In this document: positions 1-5,721 of the stretch, one piece after another
Position numbering within the stretch: position 1 is the first letter of the stretch
How the letters are laid out: each line of letters begins with the position of its first letter
Source: Candidatus Fermentibacterales bacterium
GTDB taxonomy: Bacteria > Fermentibacterota > Fermentibacteria > Fermentibacterales > JAFGKQ01
Direction of reading: 5' to 3'
Assembly (NCBI GenBank): GCA_016928495.1
Contig: JAFGKQ010000173.1
Location: 1-5,721, forward strand
Length of the DNA: 5,721 bases
Position numbers and translations under genes: made by a program
Notes under the pieces: generated by a model
What the model saw: the letters and a program-made list of their open reading frames with translations, nothing else
Told to the model about the DNA's origin: nothing
The model's database searches: none

Positions 1-787
1 GCATCTGCATGGCGGACTGGTACTGGGGGCCCCAGGCGGCCCAGTCGTCATCCACGTAGCAGAGCGCGGTGATGGGCTCCGGGTCCCCGTTCTGGCGCCA
101 GTCATGCGCTCGGTCGAGGTAGGCCTCGAGCAGGTCGACCTCTTCGCCCTGGAGGTTGCTGGTCTGCATTCTGGCCGCGAAGATCTCGGGGTCGAGCGAT
201 CCCGACCACGTGTCGAACCTGCCGTCCGAGCCGGGGTTCTGGGCGGAGGGATACCCGATCCAGTTGTCCTCCCATGTCCCGTCGAGGTCCATGAAGTAGT
301 AGTCCGACGGGAAGATCTCGCTGCTCACTCCGGGCCACTCGAACGCGGAGAGGGGCACCGGCAGATCGCCTATCAGGACCATGCCCTCCAGCCCCTGGGC
401 GTAGGCGTCGGAGAGGTAGCCCCGCACCTCCTGGACCGTGCTGTAGGTGATCTCCACCGCGTCGACGACGTAGCCCTGGGCAACCATGTCCCCCATCCAT
501 TCGCTCATGACGGAAGCTCCCAGGGAATCGTAGAGACCCTCCTCCATCAGGATGATGAAGGTCGGGGCCGTCATGGGCCCGGCGTGCGCTACCACGTTGG
601 CGCGGAAAGGTCGTGGCACCGGCTGGGTCGCCAGCCAGACCTCTATGGGCTCGGCCTCCCAGTTGCCAAGGCTGGTGGTCAGAGCAGTGTTGTCGTAGAC
701 GTGCTGGGCGTCCAGGGAAGAAGCCGCGGCCGGAGCCGCGGATGAGGCCGTCACTGCAGTTGCGAGCAGGATCGCGGACACGGTCAT
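1..787 (-). CDS. Secreted gingipain-like (C25-like) protein, N-terminal part (partial, 3' end outside the window)
   Basis: Open for 262 codons from ATG at 785-787 to the left edge, with no stop. The first ~24 residues (MTVSAILLATAVTASSAAPA onward) look like a signal peptide with an Ala-rich end, though without the usual N-terminal Lys/Arg. The mature part resembles the Rossmann-like core of C25 peptidases: TFIILMEEG at 76-84, a helix, GYVVDAVEI at 105-113, GMVLIGDLPVP at 135-145, SDYYFMDLDG at 161-170, DPEIFAARM at 199-207, a helix with EAYLDRAHDW at 221-230, and ITALCYVDDDW at 239-249. This order matches gingipain segments of the form vGD, sDyyY, pEiavGR and ALC. In gingipains the catalytic His and Cys follow this point, so they would lie outside the window and activity cannot be judged. 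An in-frame TGA at 794-796 makes this ATG the earliest start. Export is inferred; a C-terminal sorting domain cannot be seen. Confidence 0.7.
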   Translation of the reverse strand, partial: MTVSAILLATAVTASSAAPAAASSLDAQHVYDNTALTTSLGNWEAEPIEVWLATQPVPRPFRANVVAHAGPMTAPTFIILMEEGLYDSLGASVMSEWMGDMVAQGYVVDAVEITYSTVQEVRGYLSDAYAQGLEGMVLIGDLPVPLSAFEWPGVSSEIFPSDYYFMDLDGTWEDNWIGYPSAQNPGSDGRFDTWSGSLDPEIFAARMQTSNLQGEEVDLLEAYLDRAHDWRQNGDPEPITALCYVDDDWAAWGPQYQSAMQM

Positions 788-889
788 GTTCCATCACCTC
801 ATCCCGCCAGGGCCATGCCCGGGCAGATCCATACCTGTCATCCCGCGCCGCCCGGAACCCGCGACGGGGCAGCCATTCACCAGAGTAAG
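788..889 (-). other. GC-rich gap between the M50 and C25-like genes
   Basis: This 102-base gap is the longest non-coding stretch. It holds a 10-bp perfect palindrome, TGCCCGGGCA at 816-825, and a short CCCG/CGGG stem at 858-868. Neither is followed by a T-run, and no convincing -35/-10 pair could be read. A promoter or an operator for the C25-like gene could lie here, but the sequence alone does not show it. Confidence 0.3.
793..800 (-). promoter_or_regulatory. Strong Shine-Dalgarno before the C25-like gene
   Basis: The minus strand reads GAGGTGAT, an eight-base match to the 16S anti-Shine-Dalgarno complement, with five bases before the ATG at 785-787. It fixes the start of a gene whose reading frame is not closed within the window and supports it as a real coding sequence. 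Confidence 0.7.
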
Positions 890-1516
890 CTAGCCAAGGA
901 AGCGCCCGAGGCGCAATAGCTCGACCGCTCCCATGATCGCCGGCTGGAGGATCCTGGAGATCACGCCCAGATAGAGCAGCCCGAACACTATGAACAGCCC
1001 GTAGCGCTCCAGGCTCAGGTAGCGGATCAGAGCCTCTCCCTTCAGGAACCTCGCCACTATCCTGCTGCCGTCCAGCGGAGGAATGGGAATGAGGTTGAAG
1101 ATCATCAGCACTACGTTGATGAGCGCACCCCAGGCCAGGACGTGCATGACCCAGCGGGGCATGAAGCCACCGACCAGGTGGAGCAGCAGGGTCAGGACCA
1201 CGGCCAGGGCCAGGTTGGTTCCGGGACCCGAGGCCGCCACCCACATCATCCCCCTCCGCGGGTCTCTGAAATAGGCCGGATTCACGGGAACCGGCTTCGC
1301 CCAGGCGAACAGGATCCTGCTTCCCGCCGCAACCAGCATGAGCGGGAGGAGGATCGTGCCGAAGATGTCGATGTGGGAGAGCGGGTTGAAGGTGAGCCTG
1401 CCCATCCGGTAGGCGGTCGGGTCGCCCAGCTTGTACGCGACCAGCCCATGAGCTATCTCGTGGCAGACCACGCTGAAGAAGACCAGCAGCAGGATGAGGG
1501 GGGTCTCGAGGCTCAT
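890..1516 (-). CDS. Site-2 protease family (M50) integral membrane zinc metalloprotease
   Basis: 208 residues; a minimal site-2-type protease predicted to cut substrates within the membrane. Seen: the zinc motif HEIAH at 19-23 in the first membrane segment (CHEIAHGLVAYKLGD, typical of the short S2P subgroup), a GRLTFNPLSHID block at 39-50, FAWAKPVPVNP at 70-80, SGPGTN at 96-101, and FNLIPIPPLDGSRI at 140-153 with D149 as the third zinc ligand. About five to six hydrophobic segments are visible, with no PDZ domain, unlike RseP/RasP. All core residues are intact. It follows the yugP-like gene by 12 bases. The region just before its ATG lacks a well-spaced Shine-Dalgarno; AGGAGAAGG sits in the last codons of the upstream gene, about 19 bases away, pointing to coupling by ribosomes terminating at that gene. 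The substrate is unknown; no anti-sigma factor is visible nearby. Confidence 0.93.
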   Translation of the reverse strand: MSLETPLILLLVFFSVVCHEIAHGLVAYKLGDPTAYRMGRLTFNPLSHIDIFGTILLPLMLVAAGSRILFAWAKPVPVNPAYFRDPRRGMMWVAASGPGTNLALAVVLTLLLHLVGGFMPRWVMHVLAWGALINVVLMIFNLIPIPPLDGSRIVARFLKGEALIRYLSLERYGLFIVFGLLYLGVISRILQPAIMGAVELLRLGRFLG

Positions 1517-1528
1517 GTCCGGGCCGGC

Positions 1529-2209
1529 CTACCTTCTCCTGCTCAACATGACCAGGCGCAGCATCTGCGCGATCGACACCAGAGCGGCAGCCACGTAGGT
1601 GAACGCCGCAGCTCTCAGCACGCGGTTCGCGCCGGACAACTCGATGCCACTCAGGTCTCCGCTCTGGCTGAGATAGCTCATCGCTCTCCTGCTCGCGTCG
1701 AGCTCGACCGGAAGAGTCACCAGGTGGAACGCCAGGGCACCCCCGTAGAGGATCGCGCCGACAAGGAACAAGTTGGTCAGCTGTAAGACGAAACCGGCTA
1801 TGATGAGGGGCCAGAGAAGCTGGGAGCCCAGGTTCGCAACGGGCACAAGCGCGCTCCTCACTCGAAAGGCACCGTAGCCCATGGCATGCTGGACCGCATG
1901 CCCTGCCTCGTGCGCGGCGATCCCGAGAGCGGCGACCGAGGAGCTCCCGGCAACGCTTCTGGACAGCCTCAGCGTCCCGCTCCGCGGGTCGTAGTGATCC
2001 GTGAGGCTGCCCGGGACCTCCGCGATTCCGACGTGGGCAAGGCCGTAGCTGTCCAGGATCCGCCTCGCCATCGCGGCGCCGGTAACGCCGCTGACCGCCA
2101 TCTGCCTGCTGTAGCGCTCGTAGGTCCTCTTCACCCCGGCGCTGGCCATCATCCCGAGCAGAACGGCTGCGATCACGAGGAGGAACCAGGGGTCGCTCAT
2201 GTAGTACAT
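1529..2209 (-). CDS. yugP: YugP-like membrane zinc metallopeptidase (Zn_peptidase_2 family)
   Basis: 226 residues, essentially the length of B. subtilis YugP (about 225). The family is annotated as neutral zinc metallopeptidases of the membrane; substrates are not well established. Seen: an N-terminal membrane segment (about 7-24), a DHYDP motif at 71-75, the zinc motif HEAGHAVQH at 100-108 (H100 and H104 as ligands, E101 as catalytic base by homology), one or two hydrophobic segments at about 118-165, the conserved LPVELDASRRAM block at 166-177 (E169 the likely third ligand), and a C-terminal hydrophobic helix at about 198-222 ending in a basic tail. The start has GGAG five bases upstream; a second ATG three codons later is possible. 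It lies 48 bases after metG, and the M50 gene begins 12 bases after its TAG stop in the same frame, so the two are probably co-translated. All expected catalytic residues are present. Confidence 0.9.
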   Translation of the reverse strand: MYYMSDPWFLLVIAAVLLGMMASAGVKRTYERYSRQMAVSGVTGAAMARRILDSYGLAHVGIAEVPGSLTDHYDPRSGTLRLSRSVAGSSSVAALGIAAHEAGHAVQHAMGYGAFRVRSALVPVANLGSQLLWPLIIAGFVLQLTNLFLVGAILYGGALAFHLVTLPVELDASRRAMSYLSQSGDLSGIELSGANRVLRAAAFTYVAAALVSIAQMLRLVMLSRRR

Positions 2210-2257
2210 ATCAGCTCCAGTCCGTGCATCATACGGAGGGGAGGCAGCGGGTCCTCG

Positions 2258-4306
2258 TCACCTGACAAGGTCTCCGGGCCGGGCCTCCGGCCCCGCCTCG
2301 AGCAGGTATACACCCGTGTCGCCATCGCTGGCCAGGATCATGCCCTCGCTCCGGACGCCCCGGATCGTTGCAGGCTCGAGGTTGGTGATCACCGCAGCCT
2401 TCATGCCCTCGAGATCCTCCGGGCGGTAGTAGGGGCGCAGCCCTGCCACGATCTGTCTGCGGCCGAGTCTGCCCAGGTCTATGACCATCCTGTAGAGCTT
2501 GTCAGCTCCTTCCACCCTGTGGACCTCTTCTATCAGGGCAACCCTGATGTCCATCTTCCTGAACTCCTCGAAGGCTACGGTGTTCCCGGAGTCCTCCGTG
2601 GCGGCCTGCGAAGGGGCTTTCCCCGCAGCGGGGCCCCCGCCGGACGTCGCCTCCGCTTCCACGGTGCGTAGCTGGGCCTCGAACCCCTCCTCGAGCTTCT
2701 CGAACAGGATCTCGGGCTTGCCGAGGCCAGCGCCGTCCTGGAGCATCGGCGAGCCTATCTCGCTCCAGTCCAGCCTTTGCCTTCCCAGCATGCGGCCGAT
2801 GCGCTCGGCGGTGAAGGGAAGGAACGGACCGAAGAGCTGCCTCAGCCAGTCGACAGCCTGCAGACAGGTGTTGAGCGAAACGGCGCACCTTGCGGGGTCC
2901 GATCTAACGGTCTCCCAGGGGCTCACCCTGTCGAAGTACCTGTTGCAGAGCCTCGCGGCTTCCATTGCCTCGGAGCAGGCCGCCTTGATCTGGAAGCCCG
3001 CGATCTTGCCGCCGACCGATGCTGCTATGTCTCGAATGGTCTCCATGAGCCCGCTCTCCTCCGCCCCCGGCTCGCCCGCTGCCGGCACCAGGCCCCGGAA
3101 GCTGCGGTGAGCGAACTTCATCGTCCTGTTCACGAAGTTGCCCAGAACGTCGGCCAACTCGTTGTTCCGTGCCCTGAACTCGCTCCAGGTGAAGTCCGTG
3201 TCCCGGTTCTCCGGAGCACCGATAGTCAGCGCGTACCGGAAGGGATCGGCAGGCAGGTTGAGTATGCAATCCCTCATCCAGATCGCGGTCCTCCGGCTGG
3301 TAGACTGCTTCTGCCCGCCGAAGTTGAGGAACTCGTTCGCGGGTACGTTCCAGGTGAGCGCGAAGTCCTCCAGCGCATGGAGCATGATAGGGAAGTTGAT
3401 CGCGTGGAATACTATGTTGTCCTTGCCGATGAAGTGAACGAGCCTCGTCTCCGGGTCCTTCCAGTAGTCCTTCCACGCTTCGGGCTTTCCGAGCTTCTCG
3501 AAGTGCTCCACTGTGCTGCTGACGTAGCCCAGCAGGTTCTCGAACCAGACGTAGAGCACCTTGCCCTCCGCGCCCTCCAACGGCACGGGGACCCCCCAGT
3601 CCAGATCCCTGGTTATGGCTCTCTCCCGCAGACCCTCCGCCAGCCAGCCACGGCAGTAGTTGAGGACGTTCTCTCGCCAGCCTTCCCGGGTCTCCAGAAA
3701 GCCGGAGATCCAGTCCTGGAAGCTGTCCAGCTTCAGGAACCAGTGCCTGGTCCCTCTGGGTTCGGGAGCACTGCCGCAGATGCTGCACCTGGCATCCACG
3801 AGCTCCAGGGCATCCAGCCAGCTGCCGCAGTCCTCGCACTGATCGCCCCTTGCGCTGGTGGAGCCGCACTTCGGGCAGGTCCCGTCTATGTACCGGTCGG
3901 GGAGAAACCGCTGGCATCTCCCGCAGTAGAGCTGCTGGATGCTCTTCTCGGAGATGTGCCCCTTGTCCAGCAGCGCCAGGAAGACCTTCTGGGCGAAGTC
4001 GTAGTGATGGGGGAGCGTCGTGCGCGAGAAGTTGTCGAACGACACCCCGAAGTCCTCGAAGTCCTTCCGGATAACCGAGTGATAGACGTCCACGAGCTCG
4101 CGCGGGGTCTTGCCCTCCCTCTCGGCCGCTATCGTGATGGCAACGCCGTGCTCGTCCGTTCCACAGACGAAGACCACGTCCTCGCCTCTCATCCTGAGGA
4201 ACCGCACGTAGACGTCCGCAGGCAGGTACGCCCCTGCCAGGTGCCCCAGATGCAGCGGCCCGTTGGCGTATGGAAGAGCACTCGTCACGAGGTAGCGGCG
4301 GGCCAT
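2258..4306 (-). CDS. metG: Methionyl-tRNA synthetase with C-terminal tRNA-binding domain
   Basis: 682 residues; charges tRNA-Met with methionine using ATP, in the cytoplasm. Seen in order: the class I HIGH-type motif HLGH at 19-22 inside PYANGPLHLGH; GTDEHG at 49-54; a connective-peptide zinc region with two knuckles, C128/C131/C144/C147 and C157/C160/C174/C177; YVWFEN at 252-257; FIGKDNIVFH at 292-301; the KMSKS-position loop, here KQSTS at 333-337; an anticodon-binding helical domain around 380-540; a Gly/Ala/Ser-rich linker at about 551-576; and a Trbp111-like OB domain at 577-682 (FRKMDIRVALIEEV, NLEPATIRGVRSEGMILAS). Length fits the long, dimer-type bacterial MetRS. The start follows AGGAGAAGAG and the N terminus aligns with the family. 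The KQSTS loop departs from KMSKS; similar KISTS loops occur in Bacteroidetes-type enzymes, so it is probably functional. It sits between ricT (96 bases upstream) and a yugP-like gene (48 bases downstream). Confidence 0.97.
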   Translation of the reverse strand: MARRYLVTSALPYANGPLHLGHLAGAYLPADVYVRFLRMRGEDVVFVCGTDEHGVAITIAAEREGKTPRELVDVYHSVIRKDFEDFGVSFDNFSRTTLPHHYDFAQKVFLALLDKGHISEKSIQQLYCGRCQRFLPDRYIDGTCPKCGSTSARGDQCEDCGSWLDALELVDARCSICGSAPEPRGTRHWFLKLDSFQDWISGFLETREGWRENVLNYCRGWLAEGLRERAITRDLDWGVPVPLEGAEGKVLYVWFENLLGYVSSTVEHFEKLGKPEAWKDYWKDPETRLVHFIGKDNIVFHAINFPIMLHALEDFALTWNVPANEFLNFGGQKQSTSRRTAIWMRDCILNLPADPFRYALTIGAPENRDTDFTWSEFRARNNELADVLGNFVNRTMKFAHRSFRGLVPAAGEPGAEESGLMETIRDIAASVGGKIAGFQIKAACSEAMEAARLCNRYFDRVSPWETVRSDPARCAVSLNTCLQAVDWLRQLFGPFLPFTAERIGRMLGRQRLDWSEIGSPMLQDGAGLGKPEILFEKLEEGFEAQLRTVEAEATSGGGPAAGKAPSQAATEDSGNTVAFEEFRKMDIRVALIEEVHRVEGADKLYRMVIDLGRLGRRQIVAGLRPYYRPEDLEGMKAAVITNLEPATIRGVRSEGMILASDGDTGVYLLEAGPEARPGDLVR

Positions 4307-4357
4307 GACTCTCTTCTCCTATCCGGCGACGGGCACGCCCGGCGCTCAGTATCGCGC

Positions 4358-4378
4358 GATGCCGGCGCCGCCGGCATC
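4358..4378 (-). other. Perfect 9-bp inverted repeat (hairpin) between ricT and metG
   Basis: Arms of nine bases (GATGCCGGC and GCCGGCATC) flank a three-base spacer, 24 bases after the ricT stop and about 50 bases before metG. On the minus strand the following bases are GCGCGATACTG, with no T-run, so it is not a canonical intrinsic terminator. It may be an mRNA 3'-end stabiliser, an attenuating stem, a factor-dependent terminator or a GC-rich chance repeat. A second, weaker stem (CGGGC/GCCCG) lies at 4330-4341. No T-box consensus (TGGNACCGCG-like) or other known riboswitch core was seen in the gap. Confidence 0.5.
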
Positions 4379-4402
4379 AGTCCGGCTTGTCCTGCTCCCG
4401 CA

Positions 4403-5254
4403 TCAGTCCCCTGCGGGGCTCTCCGCCTCGTCGGGCGACTGACCGGTCCTGCGCCGGCTCTGCTCCTTCCTCCTGTGGAACTCCTCCGAGGACAGATCCT
4501 CGGCCCTCTCGTCCTCGTGGATCACCCTGACCGAGTCGTTGAATATGTCGATCCTGTCCACCATTACCCGGTCCTTGCCGAGCTTCACCACAGAGCCGGG
4601 CTCCGGGAAGGCCCGGTTGGCCTTCCGGTAGAACTCGTACTCGTATGCCAGGCAGCACATCAGCCTGCTGCACACGCCCGAGACCTTTGCTGGGTTGGGC
4701 GACAGGTGCTGCTCTCTGACGGCCCTCAGAGTCACGGAGCTGAAGTCCCCCAGGAAGCCTGCGCAGCAGAGCCGCCTGCCGCAGATCCCGACACCGTCCT
4801 TGTGCCTGGCGTCATCCCTCACGCCGAGCTGCCTCATCTCGATCCGCGCGTGGTACTCGGCGGCAAGGTCTCTGACCAGGTCGCGGAAGTCCATCCTGCT
4901 GTCGGCGGTGAAGTAGACCCTGATCCTCTTCCTGTCCAACTGGCTCTCGCAACCCGTCAGCTTCATCTCGAGGTTCCTGGCGGCCACCCTCCTGTGGGCG
5001 AACTCCAGCACCCTCTCCTCGAACGGGCGGTTCCTGCGGTCTCTCTCGATGTCGTCGCGACCCGCGGTTCTCAGCACCTCACCCGCAATCGGAACCTGCT
5101 GTTCGAGAGGACTGAGCTTGGACAGCACCCTGCCGATGTCCTCGCCACGGTCAACCGAGACGACGACCATATGGCCTATGTCTACCGGGGCGCCCGTGGT
5201 GTTGGCGAATATCTGGGTGCGCCTCGCGCGGAAGACTACCAGGACCAGCTCCAC
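4403..5254 (-). CDS. ricT: PSP1-domain protein, RicT/YaaT family
   Basis: A 283-residue protein from a GTG start, close to the roughly 275 residues of B. subtilis YaaT/RicT. In B. subtilis RicT joins RicA and RicF in an Fe-S complex that acts with RNase Y in mRNA processing; in other phyla the role is less clear. Seen: an N-terminal half opening with ELVLVVFRARR, then the PSP1 core at about residues 120-205 with DFRDLVRDL, RIEMRQLGVRDDA, GICGRRLCC and VCSRLMCCLAYE. Cysteines at 158, 163, 164, 195, 200 and 201 match the conserved family cysteines, so Fe-S ligation is likely by homology. The C-terminal ~35 residues are charged and probably disordered. The start was chosen because AGGAG lies 6 bases before it and the product aligns with the family N terminus. 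An ATG at 5401 would add 49 low-complexity residues and overlap holB by 88 bases. metG follows after 96 bases. RicA and RicF are not in this window. Confidence 0.88.
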   Translation of the reverse strand: MELVLVVFRARRTQIFANTTGAPVDIGHMVVVSVDRGEDIGRVLSKLSPLEQQVPIAGEVLRTAGRDDIERDRRNRPFEERVLEFAHRRVAARNLEMKLTGCESQLDRKRIRVYFTADSRMDFRDLVRDLAAEYHARIEMRQLGVRDDARHKDGVGICGRRLCCAGFLGDFSSVTLRAVREQHLSPNPAKVSGVCSRLMCCLAYEYEFYRKANRAFPEPGSVVKLGKDRVMVDRIDIFNDSVRVIHEDERAEDLSSEEFHRRKEQSRRRTGQSPDEAESPAGD

Positions 5255-5260
5255 GCAGCT

Positions 5261-5265
5261 CTCCT
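5261..5265 (-). promoter_or_regulatory. Shine-Dalgarno site deciding the ricT start
   Basis: The minus strand reads AGGAG here, followed by six bases and a GTG at 5252-5254. It lies inside the 59-base gap after the holB stop. The upstream ATG at 5399-5401 has only a weak GGGAAG in front of it, so this site favours the GTG start. Confidence 0.65.
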
Positions 5266-5313
5266 GGTCCCTGTAGTCGCTGCGGTCGGACCCGGGGTCC
5301 CCGTCGCCGTCGT

Positions 5314-5721
5314 CTAGCCTGCCGCGCCTGCCCTGGCCCCTAGAAGAGCCGCCTCCAGAGCCATCGAGGGCGCGACGTTCCTTCTTATCCTGCGTTCGCA
5401 TGTGTCAAGCTTCCCAGTCATCTCGACGAGATAGCGCTCCCGGTCACCGCCCAGGTCAGGCAGGTCTTCCTCCGGATGATAGAGACAGCACTTGCCGTGC
5501 CATCTCCTGATCAGGTCGTGGACGAGAGCCCGCAGCTCCATCACCAGATCCAGGACGCCCTCCGCGCCATGCTTGCGCGCAAGGGCGGAGCACATGGCCA
5601 GGACCCCTGATACTGGCTCCCGGAGCGCTGCATCGAGGACCTCCCTTGCCCTCTCGACGACCGGGCTCTCCCCGCTGCTCGCCATCAGGAGGGCCTTCCC
5701 GAGACTCCCGTTGCATGCCGC
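5314..5721 (-). CDS. holB: DNA polymerase III delta' subunit, C-terminal part (partial, 5' end outside the window)
   Basis: The frame is open from the right edge to a TAG stop, giving 135 visible residues. Delta' is the clamp-loader subunit that, with delta and tau/gamma, opens the sliding clamp and loads it on primed DNA in the cytoplasm. Seen: a GSLGKAL motif at visible residues 5-11, which matches the GSPGRAL-like segment following the AAA+ lid in the family, then a helical domain, then NVAPSMALEAALL at 115-127, which matches the NvNp-lalE signature closing the delta' C-terminal collar domain. The AAA+ ATPase part is missing because it lies beyond the window. The next gene is a PSP1/RicT protein; holB-yaaT adjacency is known from Bacillus subtilis and other bacteria, which supports the call. 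An internal ATG at 5685 is not the real start, since the conserved motif lies upstream of it. DnaX could share the fold, but the ending and the neighbour favour HolB. Confidence 0.85.
   Translation of the reverse strand, partial: AACNGSLGKALLMASSGESPVVERAREVLDAALREPVSGVLAMCSALARKHGAEGVLDLVMELRALVHDLIRRWHGKCCLYHPEEDLPDLGGDRERYLVEMTGKLDTCERRIRRNVAPSMALEAALLGARAGAAG

Noticed and set aside
104-745. A 213-codon plus-strand frame at the left edge.
   Set aside because: It is the exact codon-by-codon complement of the C25-like gene, which has a signal peptide, a strong Shine-Dalgarno and recognisable family segments.
858-868. Possible terminator after the M50 gene (CCCG/CGGG stem).
   Set aside because: Four base pairs and no following T-run; too weak to call.
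102-1244. A 380-codon minus-strand frame overlapping the M50 and C25-like genes.
   Set aside because: It is out of frame with both, rich in Arg, Gly and Pro, and spans the real stop of one and the start of the other; a shadow frame.
2221-2237. TCCGT/ACGGA stem with a seven-base loop between metG and the yugP-like gene.
   Set aside because: Only five base pairs and no T-run; expected by chance and not supported as a terminator.
2904-3917. A 337-codon minus-strand frame inside metG.
   Set aside because: It is a shifted frame of metG with low-complexity Arg/Gly-rich translation and no homology; metG itself is continuous over the same region.
4307-4402. Possible T-box or other leader riboswitch controlling metG.
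   Set aside because: The gap is too short for a full T-box, lacks its consensus bulge sequence, and its hairpin has no T-run; only a plain inverted repeat can be supported.
2777-5317. An 846-codon open frame on the plus strand, antisense to metG and ricT.
   Set aside because: It runs across two well-recognised genes and the gap between them, shows no known domain, and is the kind of antisense frame that GC-rich codon bias keeps free of stops.

Overview
This is a GC-rich bacterial fragment that is almost entirely coding. All six genes lie on the minus strand, so they are transcribed from position 5721 toward position 1. In that order they are: the 3' end of holB (DNA polymerase III delta' subunit), a RicT/YaaT-type PSP1-domain protein, metG (methionyl-tRNA synthetase with a C-terminal tRNA-binding OB domain), a YugP-like membrane zinc protease, a small site-2-type (M50) membrane zinc protease, and the 5' part of a secreted protein resembling gingipain (C25-like) peptidases, which runs off the left edge. 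No rRNA, tRNA, CRISPR array or mobile element was found, and no non-coding stretch exceeds about 105 bases.

The taxonomic signal is only suggestive. MetG has the zinc-knuckle form with a KxSTS-type active loop that I associate with Bacteroidetes-like synthetases. The delta'/PSP1/MetG gene order and a C25-like secreted protein in a high-GC background would suit an uncultured FCB-superphylum lineage (for example Fermentibacteria- or Eisenbacteria-like). This is inference, not a placement.

The right half (about 2258-5721) is a housekeeping block of replication clamp loader, PSP1 protein and aminoacyl-tRNA synthetase. The left half (1-2209) holds three unrelated protease families in a row, two in the membrane and one probably exported. 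Gaps are short (59, 97, 48, 12 and 102 bases), so one operon or two overlapping transcripts are plausible. Strong Shine-Dalgarno sequences precede ricT, yugP and the C25-like gene. The M50 gene has none at good distance and lies 12 bases after the yugP-like stop, in the same frame, which suggests translational coupling.

Nothing here is clearly a new system. The points most worth a second look are the KQSTS loop of MetG, the run of three proteases, a perfect 9-bp hairpin between ricT and metG, and the choice of the ricT start.
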